Shown here piece after piece: positions 24,794-32,863 of a stretch of DNA of 64,000 nucleotides; the stretch's first letter is position 1; each line of letters starts with the position of its first letter. The position numbers and the translations under genes are program-made. The notes beneath the pieces are model-generated. The model was given only the letters and a program-made list of their open reading frames with translations. It was not told where the DNA came from and did not search any database. Origin of the DNA: DATBVX01 sp963695985 (GTDB taxonomy: Bacteria > Pseudomonadota > Gammaproteobacteria > Steroidobacterales > Steroidobacteraceae); contig CAVOIC010000009.1 of assembly GCA_963695985.1 (NCBI GenBank), forward strand, positions 359,201 to 423,200, written 5' to 3'.

Positions 24794-26245
24794 CTATCCT
24801 GCGAGTGAACCGCCGGGGCCGATCAACACCAGGAGCACGAGGCGTTCGAGCTCCGCGTGCATGAAGCGCACCAGCTCGTCCGGCGCGGGAATCAGGTTGC
24901 GGTCCGCGATCACGCCGAACTGCAGCTGATCGTGGTAGGTCAGCACGCTGACCCCGACACCGATGCTGCCCGCCTGCGGGACCCAGAACAGAAGCTGCGA
25001 GATGGGCACGCCCCCCATGTACAGCTTCTGGCGCGGCCCGGGCACGTTGGACAGCACGAGGCTCGCCTTGGCGCTGAACAGGGCCAGCGCGGGATCTTCC
25101 AGCGCTGCAGGCAGGCTGCCGACAGTTGCGAGCAACCCCAGCGTGGCGAGCGGCTGGTGCGATCCTTTGAGCGCCTGCATCTTGGCGCGCACCGCGTACA
25201 GGCGCTCGAGGGGATGGCGAATCCCGATCGGCAGTTCTACGAACACGAGGCCAAACTGGTTGCCGAGCGTCGGGGGCTCGCTGAGCTCCTCGCGCAGATT
25301 TACCGGTACGGCCGCACGAATCACCAGGCCCGTCACCGGATCACCCTGCGATTCCAGATACCTGCCCAGCGCGCCAGCCAGGGTCGACGTGATCACATCG
25401 TTGATCGTGCACGCGAGCACACGGCTGATCGTGCGCACTTCCTCAAATGGCAAGCGCTCGCCCCACGCGACGTGCTTCACGCCGCTGGCCCGGTGCTTGA
25501 GACGCGTCGCCGGTTCGTCCGCGAGAGTCCCGATCCGGGCCATTTCCGTCGCCACGTCCGCCACATCGCGGATTGCGGTGGCCATCTCGCCTGGATTCAT
25601 TGCGTAGTGCAGGCCCCGCTCCACCAGGTGGGCCCCTTCGCGCGCTGTCTTCTCGAGGAAACTGGCCGCCGGAGCGTAGAGCGAGCCGAGCGAAGCAAAC
25701 CAGTCCGAGGACTCCCCGGCCTCTGCCTCAGCGCCAGCGCCTGGCCGCGTCTTTCGAGCAGGCCCTTTACGCACATGCGCCGCGGTCGGTTCGCTTTCCG
25801 TCAGTGACAGGTATACCCGTACCAGCGCAATCCCATCCGCGTAGCAGTGGTGGATGCGGAAGATCAAGGCGCTGCCGCCCAGGTAGTTCTCCACGAGGTG
25901 GAAGCTCCACCGCGGTCGCTCAGGGCTCAGGGGTGTGCTTGCAAGCTCCGCCGCCAATGCTTCGAGCTCGCGCTTCCCCGCCTCGCCGGGAAGCGCCACG
26001 CTCAAGACGTGATCGGCCAGATCGAAATCCTCGGCCTCAACCCAGCGCCCACCCATGAGGTCCGTGACGGGCCGGCAGCGAAAGCGCTCAAAGGCCAGGA
26101 AGTGTTGCGCGATGATCTCGCACAGCCGTGAATACTTGAGTCGGCCGTCCAATATCGTCAGGGCGAGCACCGTCATCGGATTTGAGGGGCGGTCCATCAG
26201 CAACCACGCCCGATCCACGGCTGACAGGCGCTTGTCGTCGTTCAT
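24794..26245 (-). CDS. Wax ester synthase/acyl-CoA:diacylglycerol acyltransferase (WS/DGAT)
   Basis: 483 residues from ATG 26245; the frame is open far upstream but only as antisense of the reductase gene. The catalytic motif HHxxxDG is exact: His132, His133, Asp137, Gly138 in RIHHCYADGIAL. The C-terminal SNVPGP and the GNQFGLVFVELP segment are also typical of the bifunctional WS/DGAT family. It esterifies fatty acyl-CoA with long-chain alcohols (wax esters) or diacylglycerol at the cytoplasmic membrane and lipid-body surface. It is divergent, 123 bp away, from the fatty acyl reductase that would supply the alcohol. Confidence 0.95.
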   Translation of the reverse strand: MNDDKRLSAVDRAWLLMDRPSNPMTVLALTILDGRLKYSRLCEIIAQHFLAFERFRCRPVTDLMGGRWVEAEDFDLADHVLSVALPGEAGKRELEALAAELASTPLSPERPRWSFHLVENYLGGSALIFRIHHCYADGIALVRVYLSLTESEPTAAHVRKGPARKTRPGAGAEAEAGESSDWFASLGSLYAPAASFLEKTAREGAHLVERGLHYAMNPGEMATAIRDVADVATEMARIGTLADEPATRLKHRASGVKHVAWGERLPFEEVRTISRVLACTINDVITSTLAGALGRYLESQGDPVTGLVIRAAVPVNLREELSEPPTLGNQFGLVFVELPIGIRHPLERLYAVRAKMQALKGSHQPLATLGLLATVGSLPAALEDPALALFSAKASLVLSNVPGPRQKLYMGGVPISQLLFWVPQAGSIGVGVSVLTYHDQLQFGVIADRNLIPAPDELVRFMHAELERLVLLVLIGPGGSLAG

Positions 26246-26368
26246 GCCTGAACACTGTGGCTCAATTGCCGCAACTCGTGACCCTCGGTTTCCCACGATG
26301 CCGGTCGAGCAGCAAGAGCGTAGGGTTTCGGTGATTCGACTGCCATCTCGAGCTAAAACAACCGACTC

Positions 26369-28352
26369 ATGGCGTACTTCGTCACGGGAGCGACGGGTTT
26401 CATTGGTCGTCACCTCGTCGCCGAATTGGCCAGGCGCGGTGCCCCGGTCCGCATTCTCGTCCGGCCCTCTTCGCGTGCCAAGATCGAGGGGCTGATGAAG
26501 AGCTGGGGGGACTGGGGCCGTCTCGTCACCCCCGTATACGGCGACCTCGGCGAGGGCCTGCTCGGGGTGCCTGCAGCTGAACGTACCCGACTGCGCGGGA
26601 CGGTTCAGCACTTCTTCCACCTCGGCGCACTCTACGATCTCGGCGCGGAAACGGCGGATCTCGAGCGCGCCAACGTGCTCGGGACACAGAACGCGCTCGA
26701 CTTCGCACACGAGATCGGCGCCGGCTGCTTCCACTTCGTGAGCTCCATTGCCTCCGCCGGCTGCTACGCCGGCACTTTCACCGAGGACATGTTCGAGGAA
26801 GCCGAAGGCCTCGATAATCCCTACTTCCGCACCAAGCACGATGCCGAGGCGCTGGTGCGCACCGCGTGCCGCGTTCCGTGGCGCGTGTATCGCCCGGGCA
26901 TGGTGGTCGGACATTCGCAGACCGGCGCCATGGACAAGGTGGACGGTCCCTATTACTTCTTCAAGATGCTGCAGAAGCTGCGCGAGTACGTGCCGCGCTG
27001 GCTGCCGCTGATCGGATTCGAGGGCGGTCACGTCAACCTCGTTCCGGTGGACTTCGTCGCCGCCGCGCTCGCACATCTCGCCCACGTACCGGGCCAGGAC
27101 GGCGCCTGTTTCCATCTCACCGATCCCGCCGACCGCCGCGTGGGTGAAGTGCTGAATGTATTCGCCAAGGCTGCGCATGCGCCGACGATGACGGTGCGTG
27201 TCGATCCGAGCCTGGTGGCCGCCCTCCCGAACGTTGCCGCGGCTGCGATGGGCGCGGTGCGTCCGCTGCAGCGCGTAGTGGACGAAACGCTGCGCAGCCT
27301 CGCGATCCCAAAGTCGATCCTGGCACTCGTGAATCACCCGACGACGTTCGATGCAAGCCGCGCGCAGTCGCTGCTGCAGAATTCCGGCATCCGGGTTCCG
27401 CGGCTTGAAGATTACGGGTGGCGCCTGTGGGATTACTGGGAACGTCAGCTCGATCCCGACCTGTTTGTCGACAAGAGCCTGCGCGGTGCGGTGCAGGGCA
27501 AGCTCGTGCTCATTACCGGTGGCTCCTCAGGCATCGGCCACGCCACGGCCCTGAAGCTCGCGGACGCCGGGGCCCACGTGCTCATCGTGGCACGCGACCC
27601 CGAGAAGCTGGCGGCCGTACGCGCCGAGATCGCGAGCGCCAAGGGGCGTGTCAGCACGTACAGCTGTGACATCGGCGACGCCGCAGGCCTGCGACCAGAC
27701 GCTCGCCACGATCCTGCGCGAGCATGGGCACGTCGACATCCTGATCAATAATGCCGGTCATTCAATCCGGCGCGCGCTCGAGAACAGCTATAAACGCCTG
27801 CACGATTTCGAGCGCCTGATGCGCATCAACTACTTTGCTGCCGTGCGCGTCACGCTCGGCCTCCTGCCGGCTATGCTGGCGCACGGCAAAGGCCACGTGA
27901 TCAGCATCTCCTCCATCGGCGTGCTGAGCAATGCACCGCGCTTCTCGGGCTACAACGCCTCCAAGGCGGCCCTGGAAGCCTTTACGCGCTGCGCCGGCGC
28001 CGAATACAGCGACCGCGGCGTGCAGTTCACCGTGATCAATATGCCGCTGGTGCGCACACCGATGGTGGCGCCCACCAAGATCTATCAACAACTGCCGCTC
28101 ATCACGGCGCAGGAAGCTGCGGATATCGTGTGTGAGGCGATCATTCGTCAGCCCGAGCACCTTGCCACGCGCCTGGGGATCTTCGCGAAGCTGGTGAATC
28201 TCTTCGCACCGAAGCTGGGCGAGATCGTCATGAACGAGAGCTTCAAGATGTTCCCGGAGTCGGAGGCCGCCGGCGGCAAGGCCGTCGCGGACAGCAGACC
28301 TTCGCCCGAAGCCGTTGCGTTTGCCTCGATCATGCGAGGCCTCCACTGGTAG
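26369..28352 (+). CDS. Two-domain fatty acyl-CoA/ACP reductase (alcohol-forming), frameshifted
   Basis: An N-terminal NAD-binding_4/epimerase-type domain (YFVTGATGFIGRHLVAEL, YFRTKHDAEALV with Y-x3-K, and MVVGHSQTGAMDKVDGPYYF) is fused to an SDR domain (VLITGGSSGIGHATALKL, ILINNAGHSIRRALENSY, YNASKAALEAF). One extra G near 27686 breaks the frame. Removing it gives CDIGDAA-ACDQTLATIL and a 660-residue protein. Architecture, length and ending (AFASIMRGLHW) match the Marinobacter FAR (Maqu_2220 type), which takes acyl-CoA to fatty alcohol in two NADPH steps. With WS/DGAT next door, this is the alcohol supply for wax esters. Confidence 0.92.
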
Positions 28353-28357
28353 CAGCC

Positions 28358-29812
28358 ATGGCGCAGGCCGCGTCGACTGCTGTTCCGCTGGCCGAGATCG
28401 AAGCACGCCTGCAAGGGCTGCTCGACGCGCAGCGCGTCGCCTTCCTGAGCGAGGCCGCCGTGCCTGCGGAGCTGCGCATCGACCGGCTCGAGCGCGCCAC
28501 AAAGCTCCTCATCGATCACGAGCACGAGTTTGTCAGCGCGATTGCCGCGGATTTCGGCCAGCGTCCTGCCGCCCTCACCCGCTTCACCGACATCCTGCCG
28601 GCGGTGCGCGCCCTGCAGCACGCGCGCAAGCACCTGCGTCGCTGGATGCGGCCGCAGCGTTACTATCCGGAACTGCCATTGCTACTGAGCGGAGTGCGCA
28701 CGCAGGTCCGCTACCAGCCGCTCGGTGTCGTCGGCCTCATCAGCCCCTGGAACTTTCCCGTCAATCTCACTTTCTGCCCGCTCGCCGGCGTGCTTGCGGC
28801 GGGTAATCATTGCCTGATCAAGCCGTCCGAATTCACCCCGGCGACCTCGAAGCTGATGGAGCAGCTGATTGCAGAAGCCTTCGATGCGCGCGAGGTGAGC
28901 GTGGTCACGGGCGATGCGCAGGTTGCGGAGCAGTTCTCACGCCTGCCCTTCGATCATCTGCTGTTCACCGGCTCGACCGCGGTCGGCCGTCGCGTCATGG
29001 CCGCCGCTGCCGAGCACCTGGTCCCGGTGACACTCGAGCTCGGCGGGAAATGTCCGACGATCGTCGGCCGTTCCGCGGATCTCGCCCTCAGCGTCGATCG
29101 CATCCTGCTCGGCAAGCTCGCGAACGCCGGCCAGATGTGCCTCGCGCCGGATCACGTTTACGTTCCGCGTGGCTCGATCGAAGCCTTCATAAAGGAGGCC
29201 CGGCGCTGGGTGGCGCGTGTCTATCCAGGTTTGCCACAGAACGCCGATTACACCAGCCTGGTGAGTGAACGACATGCGAGCCGGCTCGCTGATCTGCTTG
29301 CCGATGCCTCGGCCAAGGGCGGGCGCGTGATTGAGCTCGGGGCCGCCCCGGACAAAAACTCGACACACCGACGGCTCATGAACCCGGCGCTCATCGTGAT
29401 CGCCAACGATGACGTGCGCGTCATGCAGGAGGAAATCTTTGGGCCGTTGCTGCCGTTGCGCGCCTACGATCGGCTCGAGGATGTCATCAATGACATCAAT
29501 CGCCGCCCGCGACCTCTCGCCCTCTACTACTTCGGCAAGGATCGCGAGGAGGAACGTGAACTACTCGCCCGCACCACCTCGGGCGGCGTGACGATCAACG
29601 ATGTCGCGATGCACGTCATCGTCGAGGATCTGCCGTTCGGCGGAATCGGCGCGAGCGGCATGGGCGCTTACCATGGCGAGCATGGCTTTCGCCGCTTCAG
29701 CCATGCACGCGCCGTGTATCGTCAGCCGTTGCTCGACGTCGCAGGCCTGCTCGGCCTGCGCCCACCTTATGGCGCAAGGATCGAACGCATTCTGCGCCTG
29801 CTGATCCGCTGA
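28358..29812 (+). CDS. Aldehyde dehydrogenase, coniferyl/fatty aldehyde type
   Basis: 484 residues, starting 5 bp after the reductase stop, so probably co-transcribed. ALDH motifs: SPWNFPVNLTFCPLAGVLAAGN, LLFTGSTAVGRRV, VTLELGGKCP with the base Glu, and NAGQMCLAPDHVYVP with the catalytic Cys. The PWNFPVNL core and short class III-like layout match coniferyl aldehyde dehydrogenases (CalB) and bacterial fatty aldehyde dehydrogenases. Position in the wax locus favours a fatty aldehyde to fatty acid role, recovering leaked aldehyde or degrading the alcohol. A lignin aldehyde role remains possible. Confidence 0.9.
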   Translation: MAQAASTAVPLAEIEARLQGLLDAQRVAFLSEAAVPAELRIDRLERATKLLIDHEHEFVSAIAADFGQRPAALTRFTDILPAVRALQHARKHLRRWMRPQRYYPELPLLLSGVRTQVRYQPLGVVGLISPWNFPVNLTFCPLAGVLAAGNHCLIKPSEFTPATSKLMEQLIAEAFDAREVSVVTGDAQVAEQFSRLPFDHLLFTGSTAVGRRVMAAAAEHLVPVTLELGGKCPTIVGRSADLALSVDRILLGKLANAGQMCLAPDHVYVPRGSIEAFIKEARRWVARVYPGLPQNADYTSLVSERHASRLADLLADASAKGGRVIELGAAPDKNSTHRRLMNPALIVIANDDVRVMQEEIFGPLLPLRAYDRLEDVINDINRRPRPLALYYFGKDREEERELLARTTSGGVTINDVAMHVIVEDLPFGGIGASGMGAYHGEHGFRRFSHARAVYRQPLLDVAGLLGLRPPYGARIERILRLLIR

Positions 29813-31498
29813 TCAGGCCGCGCGCGATTTCTCGGACTTCTCCGGCTCTTCGGCCAGCGAACGCCGCAGGATCTTGCCCACGTTCGTCTTGGGAAGCGAG
29901 GCGCGGAACTCGATCTGCTTCGGCACCTTGTAGGGCGTCAGGCGTTCTCTGCAGTGCTTCTCGAGTTCTTCGGCTGTCACCGTCGCACCTGGACGCGTCA
30001 CCACGTAGATCTTGACCGCCTGGCCCGACCTCGCATCGGGGACACCTGCGCAACCGACCTCGAGGATTGCCGGATGCTCGGCGACGACACTTTCGATCTC
30101 GTTCGGAAAGATCTTGAATCCCGAGACGATGATCATGTCCTTCTTGCGATCGACGATGCGCACGAAACCTTCGGCATCGACCGTCGCGATATCGCCGGTG
30201 CGCAACCAGCCGTCCGAAGTGATGGTTTTCGCCGTTTCATCGGGCCGGTTCCAATAGCCGCGCATGACCTGTGGGCCGCGGACGCACAATTCGCCCGCCT
30301 CTCCCGTCGCCAGCTCAGCGTCCCCCTCGCGCACTGAAATGTCTGTCGACGGCAACGGAACCCCGATCGTGCCGACGCGTGGCGCCTGATAGGGATTGAC
30401 GGACACTACGGGCGAGGTCTCCGTGAGGCCGTAGCCCTCGACAATCGGTTTGCCGGTCACCGACTGCCAGCGCTCGGCCACTGACGGATGCAAGGCCATG
30501 CCTCCCGCCGCGCCCAGTTTCAGCTGGGAAAAGTCGAGCCTGGCGAACTCGGGATGACCGAGCAACGCGTTATAGAGCGTGTTCACGCCGGTGATCATCG
30601 AGAAGCGCCACTTGCGCAGCTCGTGCACGAATCCGGGAATGTCGCGCGGATTGGTGATCAGCACATTGAGGCCGCCGTGCTGCATGAAGACCAGGCAGTT
30701 ACAGGTGAGACAGAAGACGTGATACAGCGGCAGCGGCGTGATCACCGTCTCGCGTCCGGGCTCGAGCAGGTCCTTCCAGAACGCCGCTACCTGCAGCAGG
30801 TTCGAAACCATGTTGCGATGGGTCAGCATCGCACCCTTGGCGACGCCCGTCGTCCCACCGGTGTATTGCAAGAACGCAAGGTCCTCCGCGCCGATGCGCG
30901 GCGGCTGGAACCGCAAGTGCGCACCGAGTGCCAGCGCATCGCGAAACGCCACGGCGCCACTCACCTGGTATGGCGGGACCATCCGCTTGATGCGCCGGAC
31001 CACGAAGTTCACCGCGGTCCGCTTCGGGAACGGTGCCAGATCGCCGACGCTGGTCACGATCACGTGCTGGACGCGGGTTTCACCTTGCACGGCAGCGAGC
31101 ACGTGCGCAAAGTTCTCCAGCACGACGATCACCCGCGCGCCCGAATCCTGCAGCTGATGGCGCAGCTCGCGCGGGGTGTACAGGGGGTTGGTGTTCACCA
31201 CTACGAGACCCGCACGCAGGGCGCCGAACAAGGCCACCGGATACTGCAACAGGTTCGGCATCATCAGAGCCACGCGGTCCCCCGGCTCGAGCCCGAGCTG
31301 CAAGAGGTAGGTCGCGAAGTGCCGCGACAGGCGCTCGACGTCGCTGAACGTGAGCGTGACTCCGAGATTGTGGTACGCGGGCCGGTCCGCGAAACGCGTG
31401 CAACTCTCTTCGAACAGGGCGACCAGTGAAGGGTATGCAGTTGAATCGATTTCCGCCGCGGTGCCTGGCGGATAGGCCTTCAGCCACACTTTGTCCAT
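29813..31498 (-). CDS. Long-chain fatty acid-CoA ligase (FadD-like AMP-forming)
   Basis: 561 residues, the standard FadD size. The AMP-binding signature is FLQYTGGTTGVAKGAMLTHRN, followed by GYGLTETSPVVS, the GWLRTGDIA motif with the ribose-binding Asp, and the C-terminal KMIIVSGFKIFPNEIE and LPKTNVGKILRRSL with the catalytic Lys. It activates fatty acids to acyl-CoA via acyl-adenylate at the inner membrane. It converges on the aldehyde dehydrogenase with no gap. It could feed acyl-CoA from mobilised lipid back to the FAR/WS pair or to beta-oxidation. Confidence 0.93.
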   Translation of the reverse strand: MDKVWLKAYPPGTAAEIDSTAYPSLVALFEESCTRFADRPAYHNLGVTLTFSDVERLSRHFATYLLQLGLEPGDRVALMMPNLLQYPVALFGALRAGLVVVNTNPLYTPRELRHQLQDSGARVIVVLENFAHVLAAVQGETRVQHVIVTSVGDLAPFPKRTAVNFVVRRIKRMVPPYQVSGAVAFRDALALGAHLRFQPPRIGAEDLAFLQYTGGTTGVAKGAMLTHRNMVSNLLQVAAFWKDLLEPGRETVITPLPLYHVFCLTCNCLVFMQHGGLNVLITNPRDIPGFVHELRKWRFSMITGVNTLYNALLGHPEFARLDFSQLKLGAAGGMALHPSVAERWQSVTGKPIVEGYGLTETSPVVSVNPYQAPRVGTIGVPLPSTDISVREGDAELATGEAGELCVRGPQVMRGYWNRPDETAKTITSDGWLRTGDIATVDAEGFVRIVDRKKDMIIVSGFKIFPNEIESVVAEHPAILEVGCAGVPDARSGQAVKIYVVTRPGATVTAEELEKHCRERLTPYKVPKQIEFRASLPKTNVGKILRRSLAEEPEKSEKSRAA

Positions 31499-31543
31499 TG
31501 CCGTTCCCCTCCGAATCCGCTGCTGCCCACTATAGCCCCTGGG

Positions 31544-31557
31544 CCAGAAATTTCTGG
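31544..31557. promoter_or_regulatory. 14-bp palindrome upstream of the acyl-CoA ligase gene
   Basis: CCAGAAATTTCTGG is a perfect palindrome 46 bp upstream of the ligase ATG. On the minus strand it overlaps the -35 position of a plausible promoter: CCAGAA, 17 nt, then TATAGT. A repressor site for fatty-acid control (FadR/PsrA-type regulation) is possible, but the sequence does not match a consensus I know. Confidence 0.4.
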
Positions 31558-31582
31558 AGGTGAAATACGTATGGAACTGCGG

Positions 31583-32812
31583 CTAACTGCAGTGCCCCCG
31601 CGCTGCCGCAAGGCGCCGCGGCGCGGTCTCGCGCAATGCGAGCGACAGGAGGCCCGCCGCGATGGGCAGGGCGAACATGATCCACAGCGGCGCCTGCAGA
31701 CCGAAGCGATCGGCCGCAGCACCGGCCAGGGTCGGCGAAATGACGCCGCCAACGCCTTCACCGATGCCCATGATGAGCCCGAGCGCAGTGGCGGTATGAC
31801 GCTGATCGACGGTCTCCGACGGAATCGTCGCCATGAAGAGCGGAAAGGCCCCCACCACGATCCAGCCGATGAAGAAGATCGCCCCCAGCACCCAGGCGGA
31901 GCCCTCAAAGAAGAGTGCGCCCAGCGGCAGGATGACCCCGAGACTGCAGACGAAGATCATCACCGGCCGGCGCCCGAGCCGATCCGAGATTCCCGGTGCC
32001 ACAAAGCCCGCGACCGCCGCGGCGACCCCCAGCGTTCCGATGAGGCGGCTCATGGTGCCGGGATCGAAGCCTCGCACGTGGATCAGGAACAAGGGCAGGA
32101 ACGCGAAACCGATCACCAGGTGCGAGACCAGCAGCACCGAGATCAGGACACACAACAGGATGTTCCGGTGAGCAAACGCCTGACCCAGTGAGAGGTGTTC
32201 CCTTGATCGGCCTGCCGCACTCGCCTCCCGTGCGGGCTCGCGCACCAGCCACCAGATCAGGAGCGCACACACCAGGCCCGGGATCGCGGCCAGGAAGAAC
32301 GCCTTGCGCCAGCCGAACAGCGTGGCAAACGGCACGAGCACGAGCGATGCCGCGGTCGATCCGAGAAGATTGGAGCCGAAGTTCTGCATGAATCCCATCG
32401 CCAGGCCTCGCCGCTCGGGCGCGACCTCGACCACGGTCAGCGCCTGGCTGATCGGTAGCACGCCGCCCTCTGCGATGCCCATCAGCAGGCGCACGGCGAA
32501 CAGCATGCCAAATGAGGCCACGATGCCGGAGAGCGCCGAGCAGATCGCGTAGACGCACGTGACGAGGATGAGGATCGGCTTGCGCAGCCCGGTACGGTCC
32601 GAGAGACCGCCGATGACGATTCCCGCAATCGCCCAGGTGAGCGAGAACGCCGAGGCCAGCAGGCCGACCTGCGTGTTCGACAGCCGCAGGTCGGGCTGCA
32701 CGAACGGCATCAGGAAGTTGAGCGCGTTGCGATCGAAGAACAGGACGCCGAAGTTCAGGCACAGCAGCCCGACCAGCAGGGACTGATACCCACGCGGGCG
32801 CTCGTTGCTCAT
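31583..32812 (-). CDS. Major facilitator superfamily transporter
   Basis: 409 residues with about 12 hydrophobic spans. Conserved MFS loop 2-3 motif: IVIGGLSDRTGLRKP (G-x3-D-R-x-G-R-R-like). FFDRNALNFLMPFV at the start resembles the DxN helix-1 region of the anion:cation symporter/aromatic acid branch (ACS/AAHS). It sits in the inner membrane and probably imports an organic acid. It follows the TonB receptor gene in the same direction, separated by a hairpin, so receptor and permease may act in series. Substrate unknown. Confidence 0.88.
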   Translation of the reverse strand: MSNERPRGYQSLLVGLLCLNFGVLFFDRNALNFLMPFVQPDLRLSNTQVGLLASAFSLTWAIAGIVIGGLSDRTGLRKPILILVTCVYAICSALSGIVASFGMLFAVRLLMGIAEGGVLPISQALTVVEVAPERRGLAMGFMQNFGSNLLGSTAASLVLVPFATLFGWRKAFFLAAIPGLVCALLIWWLVREPAREASAAGRSREHLSLGQAFAHRNILLCVLISVLLVSHLVIGFAFLPLFLIHVRGFDPGTMSRLIGTLGVAAAVAGFVAPGISDRLGRRPVMIFVCSLGVILPLGALFFEGSAWVLGAIFFIGWIVVGAFPLFMATIPSETVDQRHTATALGLIMGIGEGVGGVISPTLAGAAADRFGLQAPLWIMFALPIAAGLLSLALRETAPRRLAAARGHCS

Positions 32813-32828
32813 GGTGTGCTCCAGGAAA

Positions 32829-32854
32829 GTCCGGGCGGCGGACGCCGCCCGGAC
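32829..32854 (-). terminator. GC-rich hairpin after the TonB receptor gene
   Basis: A perfect 11-bp stem GTCCGGGCGGC/GCCGCCCGGAC surrounds a 4-nt loop, 9 bp past the receptor stop on the minus strand. Only TTT follows, so it may be a weak terminator or a message-stabilising hairpin between the receptor and the downstream MFS gene. Confidence 0.6.
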
Positions 32855-32863
32855 GTTTCGCGC

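Noticed and set aside
24794..27337. A much longer N-terminus for the wax ester synthase (847 residues).
   Set aside because: The extra part is antisense to the fatty acyl reductase coding sequence. ATG 26245 gives the normal family length and N-terminus.
26369..28352. Two separate genes: an epimerase-like protein and a short SDR.
   Set aside because: The two frames join after removal of one base, and the fused length and motif order match the known two-domain bacterial fatty acyl reductase.
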